A stretch of DNA of 64,000 nt from Fictibacillus terranigra. GTDB lineage: Bacteria; Bacillota; Bacilli; Bacillales; Fictibacillaceae. The notes under the pieces were generated by a model, which made no database searches, was not told the DNA's origin, and worked only from the letters and a program-made list of their open reading frames with translations. This document shows, piece by piece, positions 50,917 to 60,487 of this stretch; the stretch's first letter is position 1; each line of letters opens with the position of its first letter. The stretch covers positions 992,001 to 1,056,000 of the forward strand of contig NZ_JAUHLN010000001.1 of assembly GCF_030412265.1 (NCBI RefSeq), read 5' to 3'. Made by a program: the position numbers and the translations under genes.

Positions 50917-52170
50917 ATGAAGCTGAAAAAATCCATTTCGGCAGCCGGGGTGGCTGCCCTGCTCGCTTCTTCTCTTCTTACGGGATGCAGCCCAAAAGAA
51001 GAGACAGAGTCAAAACATGACAAAACAACAATTACACTAAGCGGCTGGGGAGGTAACCCCATTGAAAAAAAACTTCTGCTGGATGTATTGAGCGACTTTG
51101 AGAAGTCACATCCAAACATCGACGTCAAGTTCAACCAGATCAATGACCAGTACATGGATGTCATAAAGACCCGGCTAATTGGGGGTACAGCGGCTGATGT
51201 GTTTTACCTGGATGCTTTCGAAGCACCTGGATTAATTCAAACAGGAGCGATTGAACCGCTCGACAAGTATGTGGACAAGGACTTTGATATCGGGGATTTT
51301 GAAAAACAGCAGCTGGATGCCTTTAAAGAGAACGGGAAGATTTATGGGTTCCCCAAGGATTATTCAACCCTGGCCCTTTTTTATAATAAAAAAAAGTTTA
51401 AAGAAGCAGGCATCAGCGAGCCTCCAAGAACATGGGAAGAACTTCGCGCTGATGCAAAAAAACTGACGAAAGGCAATAAAGTGTATGGACTGGGTGTCAT
51501 GCCACAGATAGAACGGCTTTATTACATGGCGGAGTCTCAGGGCGGACAAGTAATCACAAAAGACCATGCCACCTTCGCGCAGAACCGTGTCGTCCGCTCG
51601 TTCCAGCCATTTTTAGAGATGCACCTGAAAGACAAGACAGCCGCACAGCCATCCGAGGTTGGTTCTGGCTCCGGCGGTGAAATGTTCGGGCAGGGAAGGG
51701 CAGCGATGGTAATGGAAGGGAATTGGAACATCCCTTTTATGAAAGATACATTTCCAAAGGTGGACTATGGAACAGCAGAACTGCCAACGATCAATGGAAA
51801 AAAAGGAACGATGTCCTTCACCGTCGGCTATGTGATGAATGCAGAATCAAAGCATAAAAAAGCCTCTTGGGAATTGATTCAATATTTGACCGGAAAAGAA
51901 GGAATGAAGAAGTGGACAAGCAAAGGATTCGCCCTTCCGACTCGAAAATCGGTGGCGGCTGAATTAGGCTATGACAAAGACCAATTGCGAGGTCCGCTCG
52001 TTAAAGGAGCGAAGTATGCAACAGTTTGGCAGGACGGACCGATGCTGCCAATCATCATGAATAATTTCAACAACCAGTTCTTAAGTGCCTATCTTGGTGA
52101 ACGGCCATTGAACGAAGCATTAAAGGACGCTGAAAAACAAGCTAACAAAGAAATAAAAGTAACAGAATGA
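50917..52170 (+). CDS. Sugar ABC transporter substrate-binding lipoprotein
   Basis: 417 residues. Lipobox SSLLTGCSP (Cys about 25), then a cluster B/extracellular family 1 solute-binding fold (TITLSGWGGNPIEKKLLLDVLSDFEKSHPNIDVKF, DVFYLDAFEAPGLIQTGAIEPLDKY, YGFPKDYSTLALFYNKKKFKEAG, GRAAMVMEGNWNI). MalE-like; ligand probably a maltodextrin- or related oligosaccharide, inferred from the neighbouring glucosidase. AAAGGAG before the ATG. Confidence 0.93.
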   Translation: MKLKKSISAAGVAALLASSLLTGCSPKEETESKHDKTTITLSGWGGNPIEKKLLLDVLSDFEKSHPNIDVKFNQINDQYMDVIKTRLIGGTAADVFYLDAFEAPGLIQTGAIEPLDKYVDKDFDIGDFEKQQLDAFKENGKIYGFPKDYSTLALFYNKKKFKEAGISEPPRTWEELRADAKKLTKGNKVYGLGVMPQIERLYYMAESQGGQVITKDHATFAQNRVVRSFQPFLEMHLKDKTAAQPSEVGSGSGGEMFGQGRAAMVMEGNWNIPFMKDTFPKVDYGTAELPTINGKKGTMSFTVGYVMNAESKHKKASWELIQYLTGKEGMKKWTSKGFALPTRKSVAAELGYDKDQLRGPLVKGAKYATVWQDGPMLPIIMNNFNNQFLSAYLGERPLNEALKDAEKQANKEIKVTE

Positions 52171-52191
52171 TAAAAGAAAGAGGTGAGGAAC

Positions 52192-53094
52192 ATGAAACGA
52201 GGCAAGTCATTTATTAAACGCACAAGGGAAGCAGGACAGGGTTACTTGTTTATGACACCGGTGTTGGTGATTCTTGGCATTTTTGTAATCGCTCCCATCC
52301 TGTATGCCATCTTCCTTTCTTTCCATAAAGTGCAGCTGCTCGGAGGCTCTCATTATGAATTTCGCGGACTGGATAATTTCTTAAAAGTAACTTTTGACGA
52401 CAGGGCGCATATCGCCTTGAAAAATACGGTCTTATATGTCGTGATTGTGGTTCCATTGCAGACGATGCTCGCTCTTGTACTGGCTGCCTCTCTTAACGCA
52501 GGCATGAAAGGGCAGAAATTTTTTAGAATTGTCTACTTTTTACCCACGTTGACTTCATCGGCAGTATTAACGTTGATCTTTATGTGGATGTACAATCAGA
52601 ACGGATTGATCAACCACCTTCTTAATATCCTTCACCTGCCGACCTATAACTGGATCGGGGATCCGGATGTAGCTCTGATCGCGATCATGATCATGAACAT
52701 TTGGGCAACTGCACCGTTCTTTATGGTGATCTATTTGGCAGCCCTTCAGGATATTCCGGGCAGCCATTATGAAGCTGCAGAGCTGGACGGCGCCAGCGGT
52801 ATGCAAAAATTCTGGCATATCACAGTTCCCAATTTGCGGCCAGTCACTTCTTTCGTTGTCATCATGGGATTGATCGGCACATTCCAGCTGTTTGACCAAT
52901 CGTACATCTTCTCAGCCGGCTCGGGCGGTCCGAACAACTCAACGCTCACTGTCGTGCTTTTAATCTATCAATACGCGTTTAAGTCGCTCGGAACAATGGG
53001 ATATGCGGCTGCACTCGCTTTCCTGCTGGCCATCATCATTTTGATCGCGACCTTGCTGCAGCGGAAATTTTCAAAAGAAGAATCACTTTACTAA
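52192..53094 (+). CDS. Sugar ABC transporter permease, MalF type
   Basis: 300 residues, six membrane segments; the cytosolic coupling loop is EAAELDGASGMQKFWHITVPNLRP, the EAA motif of importers. Starts at ATG 52192 after GAGGTGAGG. Middle gene of the importer set. Confidence 0.93.
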   Translation: MKRGKSFIKRTREAGQGYLFMTPVLVILGIFVIAPILYAIFLSFHKVQLLGGSHYEFRGLDNFLKVTFDDRAHIALKNTVLYVVIVVPLQTMLALVLAASLNAGMKGQKFFRIVYFLPTLTSSAVLTLIFMWMYNQNGLINHLLNILHLPTYNWIGDPDVALIAIMIMNIWATAPFFMVIYLAALQDIPGSHYEAAELDGASGMQKFWHITVPNLRPVTSFVVIMGLIGTFQLFDQSYIFSAGSGGPNNSTLTVVLLIYQYAFKSLGTMGYAAALAFLLAIIILIATLLQRKFSKEESLY

Positions 53095-53105
53095 GGAGGG
53101 ATACC

Positions 53106-53930
53106 GTGAAAAAGCGACCGATCGGCAGAACTATTTTATACGCGATTCTGATCATCTACGCGGTTATAACCATTTTTCCGTTTTTGTGGGCCCTGTCATC
53201 ATCCTTTAAATCACTCGGTGAAATCGTAAGCGGAACCATTTACTTCATACCCGAAAATTTCACACTCGATAACTATAAAGAAATTTTTACAAGGGAGCCG
53301 CTCTTTGGCCGCTGGCTGTTGAACAGTCTATTCATCGCTGCAGCGGGTACCTTTTTGAATCTGATCTTTAATTCCATGGCCGGGTATGCTCTTGCCAGGC
53401 TCACTTTTCCCGGCAAGAAGAGCATCTTCATCATCATTCTGGCTGTTCTCATGATTCCATTTCAGGTCACGCTTATTCCGAACTTCCTCATCCTTAAGGA
53501 ACTGGGGTGGCTGAATACGTACCAGGGCATGATTATTCCTGGAGCTGTCAATGCAACTTTCATCTTTATGATGCGGCAATTTTTCATCAACTTTCCGAAA
53601 GAAGTGGAAGAAGCAGCGGCCATCGATGGATTGGGCAAGTTCGGTACATTCTTCAGAATTGTTCTTCCATTGGCCAAACCGGCACTTGCTGCACAGACCA
53701 TTTTTGTCTTTATGGCATTCTGGAACGACTTCATGCGGCCGCTCGTCATTTTGTCTGATGAAAGCATGTTTACCTTGCCGCTCGGACTGAATTCCTTTAA
53801 AGGACAGTTCATAAGCTTCTGGAATTACATTATGGCCGCATCCATGGTCTTTACTCTCCCTATTCTGGTTCTGTACGCTTTCTTTAACCGCTATTTTGTC
53901 AAAGGCATTAAATTTACAGGAGAGAAGTAA
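53106..53930 (+). CDS. Sugar ABC transporter permease, MalG type
   Basis: 274 residues, six membrane segments, EAA motif EEAAAIDGLGKFGTFFRIVLPLAKPAL, and the family C-terminus NRYFVKGIKFTGEK. GTG start with AAGGAGGG upstream. No ATP-binding subunit follows before the terminator, so an MsmX-like shared ATPase elsewhere is probably used. Confidence 0.93.
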   Translation: MKKRPIGRTILYAILIIYAVITIFPFLWALSSSFKSLGEIVSGTIYFIPENFTLDNYKEIFTREPLFGRWLLNSLFIAAAGTFLNLIFNSMAGYALARLTFPGKKSIFIIILAVLMIPFQVTLIPNFLILKELGWLNTYQGMIIPGAVNATFIFMMRQFFINFPKEVEEAAAIDGLGKFGTFFRIVLPLAKPALAAQTIFVFMAFWNDFMRPLVILSDESMFTLPLGLNSFKGQFISFWNYIMAASMVFTLPILVLYAFFNRYFVKGIKFTGEK

Positions 53931-54005
53931 ATTACTTCCGGAATCTAACTTTGACAATGAGAAGCGTGCTTCACAAAAAACAAAACAAGAAACATTCAAC
54001 CTGCG

Positions 54006-54042
54006 AAAAAACATGCCTAAGTCATTGGCATGCTTTTTTTTT
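54006..54042 (+). terminator. Terminator of the sugar importer operon
   Basis: AAAACATGCC/GGCATGCTTTT hairpin, run of eight T. Confidence 0.9.
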
Positions 54043-54133
54043 CAGTTCATTTTATTTTTAGGATTCATAGAAATTCGCTAATATATTGGTAATGATAAGC
54101 AAGGAAAGCTCTTTGCAGAAAGAAGGAATGCTC

Positions 54134-55132
54134 TTGAGATTAAGTATTCTAGACCAATCGCCGGTGTCCGCCGGCCAGACCGCCCAGCAGGCTCTTGAAA
54201 ACTCATTGAGCCTGGCGCAGGCGGGCGAGAAATTAGGCTACACGCGATACTGGATCGCTGAACATCATGATTTTCCTGGACTGACCTGTCCCGCGCCGGA
54301 AGTGATGCTCGGGTATATCGGCGGTCAGACTGAAACGATCCGCTTAGGTTCTGGAGCGGTTCTTCTGCCTCATTACAAGCCGTATAAAGTGGCAGAAACG
54401 TATAATCTCCTCGCTACATTATTTCCTGGCAGAATGGATATAGGGATAGGAAGAGCTCCTGGGGGATCAGCGGAGGCAACGATGGCACTCTCGGATAACT
54501 ATTTGGAACACGTCCGGAAGATGCCAGAGTCAGTAGAAACCTTGCTTCATTTTTTCAAAAATGACTTTCCGCCCGATGAGATGTTCTCAAAGATTTCTCC
54601 ATCACCTGTGCCGGCGGTTCTTCCTGAACCATGGATCCTGGGGACGAGCAAAAAAAGTGCCATCCTGGCTGCAAAACATGGTTTGTCCTACGCATTTGGA
54701 GAGTTTATGAGTGACCAGGACGCAGTTCATATCATTGATCAATACAGATCCGGGTTTACAAGCAATCATTGGTCGCCGGGTCCAAACACCATTGTGGCAG
54801 TCTCAACCCTATGTGCAGAAACAAAAGAAGAGGCTGATGATTTAGCACTCCCGAATCAAATCTGGAAGATCCAACTGGCAAAGGGAGAGGGAAGAAATGG
54901 TGTTCCTTCTCTTGAGGAAGCAAAGCAATATCCCCTGACTCCAGAAGAACATGAGTGGCTGGATTCGATGAAAAAGCGGTCCATTACCGGAAGTCCAGCT
55001 GAGGTTAAATCACGTTTACTAGAACTGAATCTACGTTATGAAGCCGACGAAATGATGATTGTTACGATTACTCATGATATAAAAGACCGTATTCGTTCCT
55101 ATGAACTGATTGCCGCTGAATGTTTAGCTTGA
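54134..55132 (+). CDS. Luciferase-like flavin monooxygenase (LLM class)
   Basis: About 332 residues. TIM-barrel LLM family marked by LSILDQSPVSAGQTAQQAL, RYWIAEHHDFPGLTCPAPEVMLG, IRLGSGAVLLPHYKPYKVAE and LFPGRMDIGIGRAPGG. TTG at 54134 sits 6 bases after AAGGA and gives the standard family N-terminus; upstream in-frame ATGs at 54092 and 54128 are less consistent. Substrate unknown; a second paralogue follows. Confidence 0.88.
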   Translation: MRLSILDQSPVSAGQTAQQALENSLSLAQAGEKLGYTRYWIAEHHDFPGLTCPAPEVMLGYIGGQTETIRLGSGAVLLPHYKPYKVAETYNLLATLFPGRMDIGIGRAPGGSAEATMALSDNYLEHVRKMPESVETLLHFFKNDFPPDEMFSKISPSPVPAVLPEPWILGTSKKSAILAAKHGLSYAFGEFMSDQDAVHIIDQYRSGFTSNHWSPGPNTIVAVSTLCAETKEEADDLALPNQIWKIQLAKGEGRNGVPSLEEAKQYPLTPEEHEWLDSMKKRSITGSPAEVKSRLLELNLRYEADEMMIVTITHDIKDRIRSYELIAAECLA

Positions 55133-55254
55133 ACAACTTGAGCATAAAATTTAGATACTTTACATTTTGTTGTTACAATCAAAAGTAAGGTTTAGAATAA
55201 TACATCCTTATCTGAAATTTTTATAGCAAGGCGTTTGAAAGGAGGACTACCATC

Positions 55255-56283
55255 ATGTCCCAGGAAAATTCACCAACTGCTAAGAAGCAGCTGAAAGATA
55301 TGCCATTTTCTGTGCTGGACCTTTCTCCTATCGTCATGGGAGGAACCGCTTCAGAATCTCTTCAAAACACCCTTGATTTAGCACAGCACGCAGAAAAGTG
55401 GGGGTATAACCGCTATTGGCTGGCAGAACACCATAGCATGCCTGGAATCGCAAGCTCAGCAACCGCTGTTGTTATCGGACATGTAGCAAGAGGAACGGAG
55501 ACAATCCGCGTAGGATCCGGCGGTATTATGCTGCCGAACCATGCCCCGTTGGTCATTGCTGAGCAGTTCGGAACGCTTGAATCCTTGTTTCCTGGCAGAA
55601 TTGATCTTGGATTAGGGAGAGCTCCAGGAACCGACCAAGTGACGGCTAAAGCTCTCAGGCGGGAAAACATGAGCAACGGGGAGGATTTCCCGGAGCAAGT
55701 GGATGAACTTCGCGCCTACTTAAAACCTGACGGATCAGGCAATCCGGTGAGAGCGATCCCTGGCGAGGGGCTGGACATTCCGATTTGGCTGCTTGGTTCA
55801 AGCGGGTTCAGTGCACGGCTGGCAGCGGAGCTGGGTTTGCCTTTTTCATTCGCGAGCCATTTCTCTCCCGACAATACATTGCCTGCCCTTGATGTATACC
55901 GCAGAAACTTTAAACCTTCACAGGCATTGGACAAGCCATATGCTATGGTAGGAGTTAATGTGATAGCGGCTGATGCAGAGGAGAAGGCCGCTTATCTGGC
56001 AACTTCCATGCAGCAGCAGTTCTTAAATCTTGTCAGAGGCATTCCTTCCAAACTCAAGCCGCCAGTTGAAACAATGGATGGGATCTGGTCCAATTATGAG
56101 AAAGCTTCCGTTGAACAATCGCTTCGAACGACCATCATCGGAACACCAGACACGGTTAAAACAAAACTTCAGGCTTTCCTCGATGAAACACAAGCAGATG
56201 AAATGATTGTCAATGCTCAAATCTTTGATCATCAAGAAAGATTGCAATCCTATGAAATCGTATCTGAAGTTTTTAAAGGATAG
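55255..56283 (+). CDS. Luciferase-like flavin monooxygenase (LLM class), second copy
   Basis: 342 residues, paralogous to the preceding gene: [65 protein letters not shown] and [36 protein letters not shown] lies before the ATG. The two copies are separated by 122 bases with a possible own promoter. FMNH2-dependent oxidation of an unknown substrate. Confidence 0.92.
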   Translation: MSQENSPTAKKQLKDMPFSVLDLSPIVMGGTASESLQNTLDLAQHAEKWGYNRYWLAEHHSMPGIASSATAVVIGHVARGTETIRVGSGGIMLPNHAPLVIAEQFGTLESLFPGRIDLGLGRAPGTDQVTAKALRRENMSNGEDFPEQVDELRAYLKPDGSGNPVRAIPGEGLDIPIWLLGSSGFSARLAAELGLPFSFASHFSPDNTLPALDVYRRNFKPSQALDKPYAMVGVNVIAADAEEKAAYLATSMQQQFLNLVRGIPSKLKPPVETMDGIWSNYEKASVEQSLRTTIIGTPDTVKTKLQAFLDETQADEMIVNAQIFDHQERLQSYEIVSEVFKG

Positions 56284-56290
56284 CATGTGC

Positions 56291-56322
56291 ACCCCCTCTT
56301 CATTTTGGAAGAGGGGGTTTTT
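56291..56322 (+). terminator. Terminator of second LLM gene
   Basis: ACCCCCTCTTC/GAAGAGGGGGT stem with TTTTT. Confidence 0.9.
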
Positions 56323-56411
56323 ATTGTCTAGAACAAATTAGATACTGAGTTTATGAAAAGTATAGATTAAGGCAAAATTCCTGCATCTGCAGCATACGTT
56401 ATATTCGAGGG

Positions 56412-56447
56412 AAAAAAAAAGCGGCCAGCTGATTAATCGAGCTGGCC
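56412..56447 (-). terminator. Orphan minus-strand terminator upstream of katA
   Basis: GGCCAGCT/AGCTGGCC hairpin (56423-56447) followed, on the minus strand only, by GC and nine T. No minus-strand gene is upstream. The rest of the 384-base gap holds a second weak hairpin (GGTGCGG/CCGCGCC near 56467-56490) and the katA promoter. Confidence 0.6.
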
Positions 56448-56576
56448 AAAGAGAATTATTCGGGGGAGGTGCGGCTACCATCCGCGCCTTCTTTTATAGA
56501 TTAACATAAGAACAGGTGTTCGTAAATATTTATTTGGCACTTTTTTGAGAAATCCTACATAATTTCAGTTATTTAT

Positions 56577-56646
56577 TAATAATAATTATAAAAAAGTATT
56601 GATTTTTTACTGAGAAGTGTTATCATTATATTTATAATAATTCTAA
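56577..56646 (+). promoter_or_regulatory. katA promoter with two PerR boxes
   Basis: TAATAATAATTATAA at 56577-56591 and TTATAATAATTCTAA at 56632-56646 each match 14 of 15 positions of the PerR box TTATAATNATTATAA. Between them lie TTGATT (56599-56604) and TATCAT (56621-56626), 16 bases apart. The second box covers the probable start site: peroxide-inducible repression. Confidence 0.8.
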
Positions 56647-56667
56647 ATAACTTTTGGGGGGATACAA

Positions 56668-58125
56668 TTGACGAATAAGAATCATTTGACGACCAGTTGG
56701 GGAGCACCAGTAGGAGATAATCAAAATTCCATCACAGCAGGTTCACGCGGTCCTACCTTGATCCAGGATGTTCATCTATTGGAAAAGCTTGCGCATTTCA
56801 ATAGAGAACGAGTGCCTGAGCGTGTAGTTCATGCGAAAGGTGCAGGGGCTCATGGATATTTTGAAGTGACAAAGGATGTTACAAAGTATACGAAAGCTGC
56901 TTTTTTATCTGAGGTCGGAAAACGCACTCCTCTTTTCGTACGTTTTTCCACCGTTGCAGGTGAAAATGGATCTGCAGATACTGTCCGTGATCCTCGCGGC
57001 TTTGCAGTTAAGTTTTACACAGAAGAAGGAAACTATGATCTTGTCGGGAACAATACACCGGTCTTTTTCATCAGAGATGCCATTAAGTTTCCTGATTTCA
57101 TCCATACACAAAAAAGAGATCCGAAAACCCATCTGAAAAATCCAACCGCCGTATGGGATTTCTGGTCGCTTTCACCTGAATCCCTGCATCAGGTTTCTAT
57201 ATTGATGTCCGACCGCGGTATCCCGGCAACCCTGCGTCATATGCACGGTTTCGGCAGCCATACATTTAAATGGGTTAATGCTGAAGGAGACGGCGTATGG
57301 ATCAAATACCACTTTAAAACAGAGCAGGGTGTAGCAAATCTGGCTCCGGATGCAGCGGCTAAAATTGCAGGGGAGAACCCTGACTACCACACGGAGGATC
57401 TGTTTAACGCGATTGAAAAAGGTGATTTCCCTGCATGGAAACTGTATGTTCAAATCATGCCGCTGGAAGATGCCAATACGTATCGCTTCGATCCATTTGA
57501 TGTCACCAAGGTATGGTCACAAAAGGATTACCCTCTGATTGAAGTGGGAAGAATGGTGCTGGATAAAAATCCGGAAAACTACTTTGCAGAAGTGGAACAA
57601 GCAACCTTCTCACCAGGAACACTGGTGCCCGGTATCGACGTTTCACCCGATAAGATGCTGCAAGGCCGTCTTTTCGCCTATTCGGATGCCCACCGTTACC
57701 GAGTAGGAGCAAATCATCAGGCACTCCCGATCAACCGTCCTAAAAATGAAGTGAACAATTATCAGCGTGACGGGCAGATGCGTTTCGACAGCAATGGCGG
57801 AGGTTCAGTGTACTATGAGCCGAACAGCTTCGGAGGCCCTAAAGAAACACCTGAAAATAAACAGGCCGCTTATCCTGTATACGGCGTTGCCGAAAGTGTT
57901 GGCTATGATCATAACGATCATTATACACAAGCTGGAGACTTGTACCGCCTATTAAGTGAGGAAGAACGCACACGGCTGGTGAACAACATTGTGGAAGCGA
58001 TGAAGCCGGTCGAAAAAGAAGAAATTAAGCTTCGTCAGATCCAGCATTTCTATAAAGCAGATCCTGAATATGGGAAAAGAATTGCGGATGGACTTGGTTT
58101 AGCGATTCCGCAACAAGCGCTTTAA
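56668..58125 (+). CDS. katA: Vegetative catalase (monofunctional, small subunit)
   Basis: 485-residue clade 3 heme catalase. Catalytic His in [17 protein letters not shown], distal Asn region ([20 protein letters not shown]), and heme-ligand Tyr in [17 protein letters not shown]. Breaks down H2O2 in the cytosol. Starts at TTG after GGGGGG with a 6-base gap; no better ATG. PerR boxes at its promoter and a PerR-like gene next door. Confidence 0.97.
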   Translation: MTNKNHLTTSWGAPVGDNQNSITAGSRGPTLIQDVHLLEKLAHFNRERVPERVVHAKGAGAHGYFEVTKDVTKYTKAAFLSEVGKRTPLFVRFSTVAGENGSADTVRDPRGFAVKFYTEEGNYDLVGNNTPVFFIRDAIKFPDFIHTQKRDPKTHLKNPTAVWDFWSLSPESLHQVSILMSDRGIPATLRHMHGFGSHTFKWVNAEGDGVWIKYHFKTEQGVANLAPDAAAKIAGENPDYHTEDLFNAIEKGDFPAWKLYVQIMPLEDANTYRFDPFDVTKVWSQKDYPLIEVGRMVLDKNPENYFAEVEQATFSPGTLVPGIDVSPDKMLQGRLFAYSDAHRYRVGANHQALPINRPKNEVNNYQRDGQMRFDSNGGGSVYYEPNSFGGPKETPENKQAAYPVYGVAESVGYDHNDHYTQAGDLYRLLSEEERTRLVNNIVEAMKPVEKEEIKLRQIQHFYKADPEYGKRIADGLGLAIPQQAL

Positions 58126-58167
58126 TTCGACTTTTTTCTCAATTGTCATAATGAATTCTCAATTAAC

Positions 58168-58198
58168 AAGTATCCGCTGACGAGCGGATACTTGTTTC
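58168..58198 (+). terminator. Terminator of katA
   Basis: AAGTATCCGCT/AGCGGATACTT hairpin then GTTTCC; T run is poor. Confidence 0.6.
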
Positions 58199-58226
58199 CA
58201 AACTAAGAAAAAAGAGGATGTTGACC

Positions 58227-58643
58227 GTGGATGCGGAGCAATTGACCAAACAAAAGTTAAAAGAAAGCGGCTTGCGGGTCACCCCTCAAAGGGTGCTTAT
58301 TTTACAGACGATCATCTCTCCGGGGCAGCATTTAACGGCTGAAGAAATTCATCGGCAGCTTCCGTCGTTCATTACACTGGCTACGGTTTATAATAATCTG
58401 AGATCATTTGTAAACTTAGGCATCATCAACGAGTTATCCTTTGGTAATGGCAGCAGCAAATATGAAGTAGCAGGCGAAAAGCATTACCATGTGATCTGTG
58501 AATCTTGCCATAAGATTGTCGATTTCAATTACCCGAGATTGATTGAAGTAGAATCTGCAGCTTCAAGATTAACGGATTATGTCGTGGACCATCATACGTT
58601 GGAATTCTATGGTTTATGCAACGAGTGCAGAAACAAATCATAA
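58227..58643 (+). CDS. Fur-family peroxide regulator, PerR-like
   Basis: 138 residues. Winged HTH (LKESGLRVTPQRVLILQTII...LTAEEIHRQLPSFITLATVYNNLRSFVNLGIINEL) and C-terminal metal domain: HYHVICESCHKIVDFNYP and GLCNECRN hold the structural Zn site (two CxxC pairs) and regulatory His/Asp residues. Closest to PerR by pattern; the position equivalent to PerR Asp85 appears to be Glu (SSKYEVAGEKHYH), which may alter metal choice or oxidation. GTG at 58227 fits AGAGG (9-base gap) better than ATG 58218, which overlaps it. Adjacent to katA, its probable target. Confidence 0.88.
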   Translation: MDAEQLTKQKLKESGLRVTPQRVLILQTIISPGQHLTAEEIHRQLPSFITLATVYNNLRSFVNLGIINELSFGNGSSKYEVAGEKHYHVICESCHKIVDFNYPRLIEVESAASRLTDYVVDHHTLEFYGLCNECRNKS

Positions 58644-58661
58644 AAAGTGAGGACTGTGATC

Positions 58662-58790
58662 ATGGCTGCTGCCGAACATACCGAATGCCCCAAATGCCAT
58701 AGTGAGATTAAATACCTGAAGCACAGCATGCAGTGCAAATGCGGAATGAGATTAATGACAAAACATCAAATGAAAATAAACACAAAATAA
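58662..58790 (+). CDS. Small zinc-ribbon protein
   Basis: 42 residues: MAAAEHTECPKCHSEIKYLKHSMQCKCGMRLMTKHQ. CPKC and CKC(G) knuckles 20 residues apart form a probable zinc ribbon. AGTGAGGA precedes the ATG, 18 bases after the PerR-like gene, so likely co-transcribed. Function unknown. Confidence 0.65.
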   Translation: MAAAEHTECPKCHSEIKYLKHSMQCKCGMRLMTKHQMKINTK

Positions 58791-58822
58791 ATCCAGCCGG
58801 ATGTAAACGGCTGGATTTTTAT
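58790..58822. terminator. Bidirectional terminator
   Basis: ATCCAGCCG/CGGCTGGAT hairpin with TTTTT; between convergent genes. Confidence 0.9.
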
Positions 58823-58823
58823 T

Positions 58824-59210
58824 TTAACTGCAGATTGTAATCTCGTCATGATCAACACAGCGGGTGTTTTCGCAGATGAGACGTGTTTGGAGGCGGTACG
58901 TAACCGTCGGGGAGGAGCATATAAGGTTTTCGGGCAATTGATAGGACATTGGGATTTCGATGCTGCCATCGGGGGGGAGCTCTTTAGACATATAGATGGT
59001 AGTGACGGATTCAATCATACGCTCTGTATGATCTTCTTCGTTCTGAATAATCAGGTCACATTCGAGCCGTTTGATAATTTGTTTCATCCATCTTCCTTTA
59101 AGAAGAAAAGATCCGTTGACCTTGTCTCCAGGCTTTAATTCATAGGAATCGAGTTTAAGATCGATGGTAGCCTGTCCGAGCTTAAAAAAGCTCATGCATT
59201 TTTTTAACAC
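58824..59210 (-). CDS. Short Spo0M-like (arrestin-fold) sporulation-control protein
   Basis: 128 residues from the GTG at 59210 (GGAGG with an 8-base gap). MSFFKLGQATIDLKLDSYEL, KPGDKVNGSFLLKGRW, KRLECDLII and DGSIEIPMSYQLPENL follow the first arrestin-like domain of Spo0M, but the second half of the usual 258-residue protein is absent; the end CVDHDEITICS is close to where the first domain would close. Could be a true single-domain form. An orphan terminator hairpin stands in its leader. Confidence 0.75.
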   Translation of the reverse strand: MLKKCMSFFKLGQATIDLKLDSYELKPGDKVNGSFLLKGRWMKQIIKRLECDLIIQNEEDHTERMIESVTTIYMSKELPPDGSIEIPMSYQLPENLICSSPTVTYRLQTRLICENTRCVDHDEITICS

Positions 59211-59240
59211 GCAATGTACCTCCAGTAACAATATCAAGTG

Positions 59241-59273
59241 AAAAAACCTTTACTGATGCCCTTCAGTAAAGGT
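59241..59273 (-). terminator. Terminator hairpin in the leader of the Spo0M-like gene
   Basis: Perfect 11-base stem ACCTTTACTGA/TCAGTAAAGGT with a 6-base loop, followed on the minus strand by TTTTTT, 31 bases upstream of the GTG start and immediately before its ribosome site. No minus-strand gene lies further upstream, so attenuation of this gene is possible. Confidence 0.7.
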
Positions 59274-59506
59274 CTCGGTATCCTTTTTATGGCTTGAAAT
59301 TTTTTTCTCAATGATTCGCCTCTCATTGTAAACGGATGGTAATGGGGTGTCAATAAAATTTGTGAGGCAGGATTGTGAAGTTTTTTAGGAGAAAAAATCC
59401 CCTATTCTAAGTTTGTGCTCCTCATGAATATAATCATGCTGATGAGGTTGATTCCGTTCACTGAAAGGTGATTTCGCAGGATGCCTTACAGGGGGTGAAC
59501 ATAGAG

Positions 59507-60487
59507 TTGCAATTTTATGAGATAGCTGACAGATTACAAGGATTGAAGGAGCATTGTGTAATCGCCACACTCCTTCACGTGGAAGGTTCTTCTTACCTGA
59601 AGGAAGGGGCGATGCTGCTATTTCATCAAGACGGCAAAACGGGAATGATCAGTGCAGGGTGTGTAGAAAGCGATCTGGAGGAAAGAAGCCGACAGGTTCT
59701 GTTGGACGGCCAGCCGCAATTTGTTGTCTATAACCAAAAAAGTGATGAAGACCTTTTATGGGGAACGGGATCGGGCTGCAGCGGGATGCTTTATGTTTTA
59801 GTGGAGAGGGTAGACGAAAATCTTCGCGGCCAGCTTCTTGATGTGAGACGGTCCCTGGAAGAGGGAAGGACAGTTCTGCATCGCAAGGAATGTTTGAGTG
59901 ATGGCAGGCGGCTAATCATTAAAAATTTCTTTAATAAAGAGATGAAGAAGGAAACCATTATCAAAAACGGACTTATTAAAACGAATGGAGAACACATGGT
60001 CTTTTCGTATCGGTTTGAACCCAAGCGGCGGCTGGTCATTTTCGGAGCGGGAGAAGATGCGAAGGCGGTGGCTAAATTGGCATCGGAAACGGGATGGTCT
60101 GTAACCGTTTGTGACTGGCGTTCGGCGTTATGCAACCATGATGAATTTCCTTTTGCGGATCACTTAATCGTTGGTTTTCCTTCAGAGCTTTTTGATAAGC
60201 TTGCTCTTAACTCTGAAGATTTCGCGGTAATCATGTCCCACAACTTTCAGCAAGACAAAGAATTTCTGTCTCTGATTCTCAAAGAAAATCTTCGCTATGT
60301 TGGTGTGCTCGGGCCGCGTAACAGGACAGAGGGGCTATTGGAAACGAAACAAATACCAGCATTCCTCTCTTCACCGATAGGACTTCCTATCGGTTCATCA
60401 GGTCCCCATGAGATTGCAGTAAGCATTCTCGCAGAGCTGATCTCGGTTTATCGGCTGGAAAAGCGGTCTGAAGGAAGTATTTTATGA
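59507..60487 (+). CDS. pucA: Xanthine dehydrogenase maturation factor, XdhC/PucA
   Basis: 326 residues. XdhC N-terminal part (HCVIATLLHVEGSSYLKEGAMLLF, GMISAGCVESDLEERSRQVL, WGTGSGCSGMLYVLVE) and XdhC_C Rossmann part (RLVIFGAGEDAKAVAKLASETGWSVTVCDWR, YVGVLGPRNRTE, PIGLPIGSSGPHEIAVSILAEL). Delivers sulfurated molybdenum cofactor to xanthine dehydrogenase. TTG at 59507 lies ~10 bases after AGGGGGTG; the GTG at 59468 lacks spacing. Overlaps pucB by 4 bases (ATGA). Confidence 0.9.
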   Translation: MQFYEIADRLQGLKEHCVIATLLHVEGSSYLKEGAMLLFHQDGKTGMISAGCVESDLEERSRQVLLDGQPQFVVYNQKSDEDLLWGTGSGCSGMLYVLVERVDENLRGQLLDVRRSLEEGRTVLHRKECLSDGRRLIIKNFFNKEMKKETIIKNGLIKTNGEHMVFSYRFEPKRRLVIFGAGEDAKAVAKLASETGWSVTVCDWRSALCNHDEFPFADHLIVGFPSELFDKLALNSEDFAVIMSHNFQQDKEFLSLILKENLRYVGVLGPRNRTEGLLETKQIPAFLSSPIGLPIGSSGPHEIAVSILAELISVYRLEKRSEGSIL

